Assembly: GCA_000507305.1 (NCBI GenBank)
Contig: DF239032.1
Location: forward strand, 186,001 to 250,000
From: Breviolum minutum Mf 1.05b.01
Lineage: Eukaryota; Sar; Dinophyceae; Suessiales; Symbiodiniaceae
DNA length: 64,000 nt
Reading direction: 5' to 3'
The notes beneath the pieces were generated by a model. It saw nothing but the letters and a program-made list of their open reading frames with translations. It was not told the DNA's origin and did no database searches. The number at the start of each line of letters is the position of its first letter. Positions within the stretch are counted from its first letter, which is position 1. A program made the translations under genes and the position numbers. Shown here one piece after another: positions 1-11,100 of the stretch.

Positions 1-891
1 TCAGGGCCCCAAGAAAACATATGCAGAAAAGAAACTTGTACAGAATGGGTTGTGCAAGGTTGAGTTTGTTCTTTTTTTGGAAAATAGATTCCGCCCATAG
101 CGGAGTGTAACCTGAGAGCACCATTCTGTACATGTGGTGTTGATGCCTGACTCGGGAGTGCTCTAAATTTGGGGGCTCCCCATGTTTCCCTTCCAAAAAA
201 ACCCTTGCAAACTCATTCTTGGGTGCTCATACCTTGGACTCGCGATGTTTCTTGATGCTCCTGGGGGTTCATATTCTGTAGATCTCACAACGGACATGTG
301 TGCTGGGAGCTTGATTCTGTAGCTATAAGCCCAGGACCCGCAAGGTGCAATTAAAATTTCCAAGGGGATGCCGGCATGACGGATGGATAAGGGGGCAACC
401 AACCAATGCAATGGGCCAACAATGGCTTACCCACCCCAACCCTTACTAAGCAACGCTCTATACTATGTAACCAACGAATCAACCAACCAACCCCAACCCC
501 AAGCGCCTGCAACCTTCCCGTGAATATTTGTTGGGGCAATTCCAAGTTCCAAGTTTTGCGATGAAGAAACATCCATGATGAACCGCTGCAAATTTGAAAG
601 CCTATATGAGTCTATAGAATAACCTTGGAGAAGCTTTGTCGAGATATTATAAATGCTTCAAGTCTAATTTTGAACACATGATTGAAAATAATTTGGACAT
701 GTTTTTGGGAGAAAATCATGTTTCTTAAAGTTCAAAAACGAAGAGGCCAAAAACGGATCGTTTCCTTGCCAGTAGGTGGTGGTGTTGCCCAATTTGAAAA
801 ACAAACGCGGGTGCGAAAACATTTTGCAACTTTACGGTGCGTGTGTGCTGTGTGCTTCATCGTGTTTCTCAAGTGATGTGTCTCCTGCCAG

Positions 892-975
892 GCCTTGGCA
901 GAAGGCCTCAAACAGAACTCCACTCTGACGCTGCTGTATGCGAGCAATAACAACATCGGCCCTGAAGGGGCGCAG
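892..975 (+). CDS. LRR exon 1
   Basis: 84 nt, preceded by TGTCTCCTGCCAG and followed by GCTTGGTGTCC. Encodes ALAEGLKQNSTLT...NNIGPEGAQ. The consensus L/F after the LLY triplet is an A here (LLYASNNN), while the near-identical exon 16684-16767 has LLYLSNNN. That is one likely loss of a core leucine. Confidence 0.85.
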
Positions 976-3900
976 GCTTGGTGTCCGGTGAGGATGGTGT
1001 CATGAGGGGAGAGGGAGTGAAGCACGGCCGTATGAAAGTGACATTCGGGAAATGACAAAAGGCAATGCAATGCAGCCTTGATTTCCAGATGCATTCATCC
1101 AGTTGAAATTTGTGATGACAAGTGATTGTGGTATTTTGATGTATTTGGCATGTATTGGCCAGATCCTGGTTCAAGAGAGAAACAATTCATAACAGTTCTA
1201 TTTCCAAAACACGTCACCCTGTCATTTTCAAATTTTACGCCAGCAATCAGGTTTTGAATGGCATCCCAATCATACGGATTTTCTGAAGGCTGAAATGGTT
1301 TATGTTGCTGGTGACTCTCCCAAATTGTGCAGGAAAATCATTCAGGTGGTAGATTAGATTGATCCAACATGACAAGTGACAGGGGTACTGGTCAGATCCT
1401 GCCCCAAATCATCGAAAGAAATACTTTCACATAAAGATTTAACTTATACACGTTTGCAATTTTCGGATTTCAAGTTTAAGATCAATGTATGTCATCCCCG
1501 TGAAATGGATGTTGTACAGGCTGAAAGGACGAAATGGGTGACTCTCCCAACTTGTGAAATTAGTATAAGGGAGGAGAGGGATGGGACATGACAAGTGGGG
1601 GTGTACTGGTCAGCTTTTCGTGTTCGGTTGGGCTATGTTAGCTGTTAGTACGACCTGACATGTTCAGGATCATCAAAAATCAAGTGGAAGGATTGCCCCA
1701 AAAAAGTTCCTGGTAAAAGTTGTATATATAGTGAGGCGACTTTTTCAGCCAGGCAGTAAGTTGCCCTGGCAGAGTGAGCTTTCCTGCATGAATACTATAT
1801 AGTTTCTTACTGTAAATGAGAAAAGCTATGGTGAGAATTTTGCATGTTTGCGTGCTTCATTCGTGTTTCTCAAGTCATGTGTCTCCTGCCAGGCTCTGGC
1901 CGAGGCCCTGAAACAGAACTCCACCCTGACGGGGCTGCATTTGGAGCTCAACAACATCGGAGATGAAGGGTCAAAGGCTTGGTGTTTGGTCTGTTTGGTG
2001 ACGATGGTGTCATGAGTGGAGAAGCGCAGTGAAGCAATGCAGAAAGGACAGATCAAGACACGGCCGTATGAAAGAGACGTCAGGGAAATGACGAAAGGCG
2101 ATATAACGCAGCGTCGAATCTCAGATGTACCATGTTAGTCGAGCAAATCTCAGTGAATTGGAAATTGTTTTTTTACTATAGTTCACTTTCTGAGAACCTT
2201 TCAATGAGAGGAGTTTGGTGATCAATCGAAAATTGTGCAAAATAAACGACAGACTAGCAAGGCATCGTATCATGCAATGATGAGCCATGGGCTTTGGTTG
2301 GTTCATCTGGTGAGTTTTGCTGCCTAGAACTGTAATTTTGGAGAGGAGAAGAACTACGATATGATGTTTGCCTATGTTTGCCTTGGGCTTCATGGCGTTT
2401 CTCAAGTCATGTGTCTCCTGTCAGGCGTTGGCGGGGTCCTTGCAACAAAACTCCACCCTGACGGAGCTGGATTTGAGGAGCAACAACATCGGCCCTGAAG
2501 GGGCTAAGGCTTGGTGTTTGGTGAGGATGGGGACATGAGGGGAGTGGGAGTGAAGAAGGGCAAACGAAGGAGCAAGACACAGCCAATTGGAAGTGACAGT
2601 AGGAAGATGAGGAAGGCAATGCAATGCAGCGTTGATGTCCAATTGCATTCATCCGGTTGAAATTTGTGATGACAGGTGATTGGGGTATCTGGCATGTATT
2701 GGCCAGATCCTGGCCGAAGAAAGAACCAATTCATAACAATTCTATTTCCAAAACAGGTCACCGTGACATTTTGAAATTCTAGGTCGAGCAACCAGGTTTG
2801 GAATGGCATCCCAATCATACGGATGTTCTGGAAACTGGTATGGCTTACGTTGCTGGTGACTCTCCCAAATTGTGCAGGAAGATCATTCAGGTGGTAGATT
2901 AGATTGACCCAACATGACAAGTGACAGGGGTCTCTGGTCGGAATCCTGCCCCAAATCATCAAAATAAATACGTTCACATAAAGATTTAACTTAAAGATGT
3001 CTGCAATTTTTGGATTTCAAGTCTAAGATCAAGGTATTTCATCCCCCTGAAATGGATGCTGTAGAGGCTGAAAGGACGAAATGGGTGACTCCCAACTTGT
3101 GAAATGAGTATAAGGGAGGAGAGGGATGGGACATGACAAGTGGGGGTGTACTGGTCATCTGTTCGTTTGTGGTTGGGCTATGTTAGCTGTTAGTACGACC
3201 TGACATGTTCAGGATCATCAAAAATCAAGTGGAAGGATTGCCCCAAAAAAGTTCCTGGTAAAAGTTGTATATATAGTGAGGCGACTTTTTCAGCCAGGCA
3301 GTAAGTTGCCCTGGCAGAGTGGGTAACCCAAATTTTTAGATGAGAAGAAGAACTACAGGGAGATTTTCGCATGTTTGCGGGATGATGTGTGCTGTGTGCT
3401 TCATCGTGTTTCTCAAGTCATGTGTCTCCTGCCAGGCCTTGGCCCAGGCCGTGGAACAGAACTCCACTCTGACCGAGCTGGAGTTGAGCTACAACAAGAT
3501 CGGAGTTGAAGGGGCTAAGGCTTGGTGCTGGGTGACGATGGTGTCATGAGTGGAGAAGCGCAGTGAAGCAATGCAGAAAGGACAGATCAAGACACGGCCG
3601 TATGAAAGTGACGTTTGTAAAATGACGAAAGGCGATATAACGCAGCTTTGAATCTCAGATGTGCCATCTTAGTCGAGCAAATCTCAGCGAATTGGAAATT
3701 GTTCTTTGAATTATATTTTGCTGTTTGATAACCTTTCAATGAGAGGAGTTAGGTGATCAATCGAAAATGGTGCAAAGTAAACGACAGGGCATCGTATCAA
3801 TGATGAGCCGGCTTTGGTCGTTTCATCTGGTCTTGCTGCCTAAGACTTTGAGTTTGGAGAGAAGAACTATGGGGAGACTTTTTGCATCTTTTTGCAACTT

Positions 3901-4503
3901 TGGGGTATGATGTGTGCTGTGTGCTTCATCGCGTTTCTCAAGTCACGTGTCTCTTGCCCCCAGGCGTTGGCCCAGGCCGTGGAACAGAACTCCACTCTGA
4001 CGAATCTGGATTTGAGGTTCAACAGCATCGGCCGTGAAGGGGCTAAGGCTTGGTGTTTGGTGAGGATGGGGTCATGAGGGGAAACGGGGTGAAGAAACTG
4101 CAAGAGACACAGCCGCGTGAAAGTGACGTTAGGGAAAGGGGAAAGGCAACGCAATGCAGCGTTGGTTCCCAGATGCATCTATCCGATTGAAATTTGTGAT
4201 GACAAGTGACTGGGGTATTTGGCATGTATTGGCCAGACCCTGGTCCAAAAAAAGAGAATCAATTCATAACACTCAATAATGCATATATCATATCAATAAG
4301 CAAGTGGGATATTTGACCCTTTTCCCTGAATTACGTCAATACTACGTCCAACTCATTGTTCGTTCTTGTTTTTGTTGCATTCCACCAAGTTGGAGGATGA
4401 TTTTCGTTGTGTCGGCATGATCCAACCGTTGCAGGCCCTGGAGATGATCGAAGAAGCCTTGGAACGAAACAAGTCCAAGCAGCCAAGGCCTGGAAACTGG
4501 TGA
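892..4503 (+). CDS. LRR gene 1 (3' part): five single-LRR exons and a terminal exon
   Basis: Exons 892-975, 1893-1976, 2425-2508, 3436-3519, 3964-4047 and 4435-4503 join in phase 0. Each of the first five encodes one 28-residue ribonuclease-inhibitor-type LRR of the form ALAxxLxQNSTLTxLxLxxNxIGxEGAK. The last adds ALEMIEEALERNKSKQPR and four more residues before TGA (4501-4503). Introns start GC and end AG; only this choice keeps the 28-residue period. Such LRRs are known to form curved protein-binding scaffolds (the NLRC3 or ribonuclease-inhibitor type). The N-terminal part of the gene must lie upstream of the window, so its effector domain is unknown. Gene 2 gives a guess for it. Confidence 0.75.
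1893..1976 (+). CDS. LRR exon 2
   Basis: 84 nt, phase 0, flanked by AG and GC. Encodes ALAEALKQNSTLTGLHLE...NNIGDEGSK. All core leucine positions are kept. Confidence 0.85.
2425..2508 (+). CDS. LRR exon 3
   Basis: 84 nt, phase 0, flanked by AG and GC. Encodes ALAGSLQQNSTLTELDLR...NNIGPEGAK. This is the copy closest to the family consensus. Confidence 0.87.
3436..3519 (+). CDS. LRR exon 4
   Basis: 84 nt, phase 0, flanked by AG and GC. Encodes ALAQAVEQNSTLTELELS...NKIGVEGAK. Confidence 0.86.
3964..4047 (+). CDS. LRR exon 5
   Basis: 84 nt, phase 0, flanked by AG and GC. Encodes ALAQAVEQNSTLTNLDLR...NSIGREGAK. Shares the ALAQAVEQ start with exon 3436-3519, which suggests the two are a recent local duplicate. 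Confidence 0.86.
4435..4503 (+). CDS. Terminal exon of LRR gene 1
   Basis: Starts after TTGCAG in the same phase as the LRR exons and encodes ALEMIEEALERNKSKQPRP... to a TGA at 4501-4503. The paralogous exon at 17522 shares ALEMIEEALERNKSRQPR but then stays open for about 130 more codons. A small local sequence difference after QPR therefore gives the two paralogs different C-termini. A donor just after QPR, with more exons beyond, cannot be excluded. Confidence 0.6.
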   Translation, partial: ALEMIEEALERNKSKQPRPGNW

Positions 4504-7200
4504 AAATCGATGAAAATGTGTGGATCTTCCGAGTTGGTGGATGACATCTCCCAGCAAAATCGAAGGGTGATGAGGACTTACGATGAGGGCCTTTGGGCTC
4601 AGATGAAGCACTTGAAGGGCTCTCATAATTCAAGCAACATATGAAAGGCTCATTTTGTTTTTCAAATGTTGTTTGATTTGCTTCAAATGGACATCAAACC
4701 ACTGTGAAGCATGGTTTCCTTTCGAAGTTGTTCACATCCTCCAGGGGTGTTTCTGTTATTTATTTTTCCAAAACCCGACGGTGTCGAAGGGGGCCAAATG
4801 GGGGCGCATAGCTTTGCACTGGTGCAGGGACTGAAGAATTCAGAAAGTTCCATGAAAGTGCTTGGCCCTCAGTGTAGAGTGTAGAGATCCTGCACTCTTT
4901 TTTTTTTTCTCATGAATGTACTCCATTGAGAACACTCACATGACCCCCCGTGCCAAGGCATAACCTGTGACCAGCTGTTATTTTTCAAAGTGGAAACTAG
5001 GGAGTTTGGAGGCATAAAACCACCTACAGAGCAGTTGACATTGGTGGAGTTTTGGGATCAGAAACCGGGAGTTTGGAGGCCCAAATTTGGAGACACGTCA
5101 TATCACATCAATAGGCATGACGCATAATTCAAACAAGAGGGAATTTTTAAACAGAGTCATGGATAAATGAAAAAAGAGGCAAGCAAGTGAAGCAATGCGC
5201 ACATAAAGTACGATACAGTGGATGGATACATTAATAAATGCATCAATTTTGCATTGAATGCATCCAATGACTGAATATTGTTTGAACATGATCGATGTAG
5301 TTTTTCAATGCACGCATTTTCTCAGGAATGCGACGAGAGAGCCTTTTGAATGGTACTTCCGACCTCTGAATCCTCCGCTGTTTCACAGACACCGAAACTT
5401 CTGCGATTCGCCACGTTGTTGACCTTTGAAGAAAAAATCAGTTCACAGCATTTCACGGCATTTTTGGTACAAAAAACTCCGCAGAAAAACCTGGAGAACC
5501 TTTTTTTAAGGAACCTTTTTAGGCATGGCTGTTGTAAGATCGTGATCAGTACTACGGTAACGTATGTCACGTTACGTACACATGCACTTGTTGATACTGG
5601 TACTTGTTATACATGTCTAAGTGACCTAGCAGGGACAAGAAAAAATGTCAATTTTGATTGAAGACTTGGCACTGCGAATCCAGAGAATCGTGACATATGG
5701 TTGTTCACAAGATGTGGGCAACTACAGGACGCCCGGATGCCGTTCCAGGAGTTGACAAAAAGTAACATCTATTGATGCACCCCCCCGGGTCTTCCCTGCA
5801 GAAATCTTCCAAGTGCCCTAGGCAGCAAACCCCCTGGTGCTCAACCCAACTCCCCCTTGGTTGTTGACAGATGTGTTTTATTTGGGGGGAAAAATTCCTA
5901 TCACAGGTGAAGGGCTCATGACTCAGAAAGTTGACACCATTGATGTGATTTTGATGTACACCCTTTCACGACCTTCACTTTTGGGCATCCGGCATCCATC
6001 ATTTCTGTGGGTTTTTTCGAATGACTTCCACCGTACTGCTGTCGACCAGTTGAAGGTCGGGGATTTCCACCACGAGCCTGGATCATTTGGGGTCTAGGGT
6101 TTAACGGATTAACGGTTTAAGCGTTTGGGAAGAGGTAGGAAACGGGGGGACTTAGGGAGAGAATTACTGTACATGTTTTGGATGGGGGTCCCCTGCCTTT
6201 TGGATGTGTCCAAGTGTGGGGTTCTTTCCGGCTCAAACACCGGTATAAGCAGTTGAAATTGTTTGAAGAGAAAGCTGAGATCCAACCGATTTTTGGTTGC
6301 TTCAGATCAATCGGGTGCGACAAAATTTAGACAATCAGCCAGTTTAAGAGGAAATCTCTCTTGCGAAACTCTGAAGGAAATGAGATATATAGTATATATT
6401 TCTCCTAAACGAAAATCTTCAAAAAAAACATGTAAAATTTCCAAAGGCGAAACGATGGAACAACAGTTACTGCACTGTGTCATTGCCGTTGCTTTTGGTG
6501 GTTTTGCAATCGCAGCAACTCAAGGCACCCCTTGAACCTCCCCAGTTTTCAGCCCGATGGCTGATGTTGCTGAGCCCATGGAGGTTGGACGTTGCACTGC
6601 ATGAAAGTCACGGTGGGATGGGTTTTTATCGGTTTTTCTGGGTAAGTTAGGTTGTTTTTAAGATGGGTTTGAGATTGAAGATTTGGTATGCACTTGCGGG
6701 ATGGAATGAATGGATTCAACATGTTCAAGATGATACTACTGTAATTGTACTTCCTACTGAACTGGGAGAGTGCAGATGAAAGCAGAAGGAGTGAAGAAAG
6801 TAAGCAGCATGAATTCGCCCTGTGATAGCCGGACCCTGTCCGGTGATATCAGTGATATTTATGGCCTACGGATTGATGGTTCGTCCTATTTTGAATATGT
6901 CATTCCTTGGCCATTTTGAAACCTTGGAAACTTGACAGGAGCAGCACAAGGCAGGATAAGAGATGGGAAATCACAGATGAGATTCCTGCTTGAAGCTGGC
7001 ATAAGATTTTCGTGAGACCACAGGATGTTCTTCGAGCAATGCTGTGTTTTTCTTTCGTGGAATGATGCTTACTGGTGTTCCTGCAAGTAGAGTTGGGCGT
7101 TTTGGATGCAATGAACCGTAAGAAACATAAGAGTTCAGAATCAAGAAAGTGTTGCTTCGTTCTATTCTTTATGACTGGTCGTTTTAAGATGTTTTGAAAT
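4504..7200. other. Region between LRR gene 1 and gene 2; possible 5' exon of gene 2
   Basis: No exon with clear phase support. 4650-4890 is a decayed copy of the C-terminal open region seen at 17690-17930. 5350-5520 and 18530-18670 share a weak coding-like stretch (LLRFATLLTFEEK vs FLRFAELLTFEKK). 5645-5748 could be a first exon, starting MSILIEDLALRIQRIVTYGC and ending before GAGTTGAC, because the IQRIVTxGCSQDV part is kept in the duplicate at 18770-18830. The rest is AT-rich, with no stable open frame shared by both copies. Confidence 0.35.
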
Positions 7201-7204
7201 CCCT

Positions 7205-8152
7205 TTGACGGAAGCTGAGCCCCGGAAGGGCAGAGAAGTCTTGGCCAAACGTGGTGAGCAGAAGATTAGAAAGAACCAAGTGCAGGCCGGTGGCAATTTC
7301 CTCCTAGCTACATGGAGGATCGTGGGACACCGGCCAAGACTGCCAACACATCAACAATCACAAATCACTCGGAACTGTCTGATTCAAATTCCAGTAATTC
7401 AAACAAACTCGGCTTTGCAAGGAGCATGTGACCTAAAGTGTGTCTTGTAGTTGTTGTTGTGTTTTTTTTTTCGAGGCGGAATGAGACATGGACAAGACTG
7501 GTGGTTTAGTTCTACTTATTTTGTTCGGTTCAGAGTTCCAAAGCCTGGAAGACTTACTTTGACGAGCATTTGAGGGCATGTTTGAATGTTCGCATGCGGT
7601 GCCAGGTTGACATGATGAGGGCAAAGAAGAAGCTTACCGAAGAGAAGAAGACATATGAAAAATTGAAGGCCCAAAAATGTGTCCAACATACTGTCAGATC
7701 AACAGGCACAAGTGTCGCTGGGGAATAGATATAGCGCATCACAGTGCAACATGTTCGACAAATTGTTATGACTATATGCAGGTACATTGCAAAAGCCGTG
7801 TGACTTGGCATGTTCTCTTTCCATGTGAATCGGCTGCAGACTTCGGAATTGCAGGAGAAGGTAGAAGCTCTATTGAAGAAAAATCCATCGCCAAGTTCCG
7901 AAGAACATCAGGTGCATCACATCATGCAATGTCATGCCACAACAAGCATGCCACAACCATATCAGCCATCAGACACAGTGTGGAGGCAAGAGGTGGTACG
8001 TCAATTAGAGGTGTGAAATGGTGTGAAGCAGCGCGAATATCTTTAGAGATGACAGATTCTCCGCCACGGCCAGGAGATCATGATGATCTTGGGGGAGTTG
8101 AAAAGGCAGAAGATAGCCAATGCAGACATGGAGGTCTTTTCGGATCGAAAAC
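7205..8152 (+). CDS. N-terminal coiled-coil-like exons of gene 2
   Basis: Five small exons, phase 0 throughout. 7205-7285 carries EAEPRKGREVLAKRGEQKIR and is conserved in the duplicate at 19688-19768. 7534-7680 carries DMMRAKKKLTEEKKTYEKLK. 7840-7911 carries TSELQEKVEALLKKNPSPSS. 7966-8010 carries SDTVWRQEVVRQLE. 8056-8152 carries EIMMILGELKRQKIANADME. The lysine/glutamate-rich heptad-like pattern suggests helices or a coiled coil, possibly for oligomerisation. Intron 1 begins GCC (a GC donor) in both duplicates; introns 2-5 begin GT. Confidence 0.6.
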
Positions 8153-11100
8153 GTATCGGAATCTAAGGATTCAAAAAATCACGGGTAAAAAGCGCAGGAG
8201 ATTGGTTCACGACGACTAAACAACCTGGTAAGGCTTTTTGATGCTTTTTGCATGGTTTTGGTTTTAACCAAGGGGATTCAAGCGGGATTTTTGAATATAG
8301 GGAAGTGTCTGTGCGACATTGGCTCTTGCCCTATTGAAAGGTTGGGGAGTTGCAATCGGGTCGCATGTAAGGGAAAACAAGCCTAAAAAGCCTAAACTCT
8401 AAACACACATATCTAGTCTATGCCATTCTATGTAAAAGTTTCACGAATATCAGCAACCTTGAGGGGGTTGAACATGGTTGATATTCGAAGCTCTTTCTTG
8501 TGGGGGCAATGTTTCACTATACATTGTCTTGAAAGATATCTCGAAGACACCTTGAAGATCCTTGGGGATTTGTTTGTTTGTGCTGCGAGGCCAAACTGAA
8601 TGAAAGATTTGAAGAGCTTTTCCACTACGATCTGAAAGATCCCAACGACTTTGCCGAGTTTTTGATAACGGCCAACATTGGCTTGGTCCGAGCGAAGTTC
8701 CCCGGATGCTTTCAGTTTCAGAAACGCACAACCCGCAGTATCACCGTTTTTTTTGTCAATATGTGTCCATTTTAAGCAGATGGTCCTTGGATGTGATCAG
8801 ATTCTTTTCAGCGTCGGAAGGGTCACGTTCCCGTTTCAAACACTTGATTTTGAACGATTTTGATTCTTTTACTTCCCATCATCCGAATGAATTCCAATGT
8901 CAAGTCAGAAATTTCGAGTAAAGGGAAAATGGAAAAGATATATTATCACTATCGACCATTTGACCCATTTTACCTTCAACTTAAGAACGTTCAAAATTTT
9001 GTTTTACTCCAAAGGCTGCTTGGGAGCAGGTACTTGTACGATCTTCGAAGATCCAAAGACACATTACCGCGCCGACAAGAAGCCGACTCTGCAAGATGTG
9101 CAAATGGTGAAACAGCTTTGGTCACACATGATGAGCTGAAAGCATGGGCCAAAGACCCGACAAGGGCGATCATTTGCTCAATATCCCATGCTTGGGAGAC
9201 ACGGGAGCATCCGGACCCGTGTGGCTATCAGTTGGAGCAGGTGGTGAATGCGGTGTCTCTCTACGAAGCAGCTTATGAAGCTGAAATATGGACATTCTAT
9301 GACTACACTTCGTTGTATCCCAGTTGTTGACGAAAGCCAATTTAGTAAGGCAATTTTACAGATACCACATTTTTAATGTTCTTTCGGTTCAAGTCATCCT
9401 TGGGGAAATTTCATGAAGTTTCATTCTTTTGGTTGGCCTTTTTTGGGGCCAAGTCGACGGCGGTGAGGTACCAATTTGAACGCCACGAAGAAGAACAGGT
9501 TGATAGTTTTGACTTGTCAATGTACAACATGCATCTGCTATATGCCCACGAGAAGACCTATACCTTTCGGATCAACAGTTTGACCCCAGAAGACAGGTGG
9601 GAGGACATGATGAAATCAGAGGACAAGTTTGTGAAGGTATACGATGCAGAAGGTAGAACAGTGATGCCAAAAAAACTGAGAGATCTAATAGCCAACCGCA
9701 CCGCTTACGAAGCTCGTGGTTGGTGTATGGCAGAAATTGAGTGGTCTTCCACGAGAAGCCGCTCTTTTCAACATCAGAAGATCGACAGGCACAAGGACCT
9801 CAAGGAGTCAGATAAAGACAAGTTGAAAGGAAGAGTGCCCATGTCACCCGACGACTTTGCAGACAAGATGCGCAAAGCGCAATTCACCCACCGAAGCGAT
9901 GCTTCACAAGTGATTCTACTCCAAAACAAGGTATTTCACGAGAAAGCTGATAAGTGTGAGAAGGCATTGTTCCAGAATTTGCCAAAAGGCGAATTGGGCA
10001 AATTGGCAAGGTCCTTAAAGTACTATAAGACTTTGAGGACTCTGGAAGTTCTTCGATTTGAATGCAGTGAAGATGAGGCCACCTTATTCGGAAAGGCCCA
10101 GCAGCTTAAAATCCGGTTGTGCAAGCAAGGCTTCTGTCGTTTTATAACATGCTTTTCGGGGTCTTCCGGTGTTTTTGGGGAATATTTCCATGCCTCAAGA
10201 GTTTTGATTCTGGGCGTCTTTTCAAACAGGATTTGATTCGCCTTGCAAGGCTTTGGCGGAGTACCTTGCTGAGACAAAGACCCTGAAGACTTTGAGAATC
10301 CGGGAGGGCCAGAATGGGGATCTCATTGTCAAGGCAGGCTGGTGGGTTGGTGAGGACCACTACTGGTATAGATTTGAGTTCTAGATTTGAGTGAGTCGCA
10401 ATTACAAAAAAACACCAACTGGTGTTTACCAATGTTTGATGCTTCTTATGCGTCATCCTTCATCCCTCGGCTGGAGAGATGTTCAAGAAGGGAGGACTAG
10501 TCCTCTCAGATCAATTCAAAAGCTGCGCTCAAAGTCCAGATTTCTCCTGTCAGGCCTTGGCCGAAGGCCTTAAAGAGAACTCCACCCTGAAGAACCTGGA
10601 TTTGCAGCGGAACCAAATCGGTGCTGAAGGGGCAAAGGCTTGGTGTTTGGTGAGGATGGTAAGCAAAAAAGGGGCATAGAGGAAGGACAAGACACAGTCA
10701 CTTGAAAGTGAAGTCAGTGAGCTGAAAGAATTTTTGTTGATCTCGCATGTTGCAAGACTATCATTCACATCACAGTGGCTAAAGATTTTCAAGAAGGACT
10801 CAGAGTTTGATCAATTCAAGAGATGCACTCAAGGTCCAGACTTCTCCTGTCAGGCCTTGGCCGAAAGCCTTAAAGAGAACTCCACCCTGAAGAACCTGAA
10901 TTTGGCGCCCAATGAGATTACTGATGAAGGGGCAAAGGCTTGGTGTTTGGTGAGGATGGTAGGCAAAGAAAGGGCATAGAGGAAGGATCTAAGACACAGT
11001 CACTTGAAAGTGAAGTCAGTGAGCTGAAAGATCTCGCATGCTGCAAGACTATCATTCACATCACAGTGGCTAAAGTTCTCAGTGAAAGCCTGGTGATTAA

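Larger units (their letters stand above)
1..7560 (+). repeat. Segmental duplication, copy 1
   Basis: This block is matched in order by 13404-20100. The window opens inside it: the sequence starting CAGGGCCCCAAGAAAAC at position 2 recurs at 13406. LRR exons, the terminal exon (4435 vs 17522), the ATTCTGCGATTCGCC region (about 5400 vs 18580), the GTGACATATGGTTGTTCACA region (about 5690 vs 18790) and the coiled-coil exon (7205 vs 19688) all recur in the same order and orientation. The offset falls from about 13.40 kb to 12.48 kb, so indels have accumulated. The left boundary lies outside the window. Confidence 0.85.

Noticed and set aside
2504-2977. 157-codon minus-strand frame and similar minus-strand frames near 732-1174, 3867-4178 and 16700-17158
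   Set aside because: They are antisense to LRR exons and their repeated introns, and recur only because the introns are duplicated.
7677-8219. 180-codon frame covering the gene 2 N-terminal exons
   Set aside because: It runs across exons and introns. The shorter phase-consistent exons in another frame give the more protein-like sequence and fit the splice sites.
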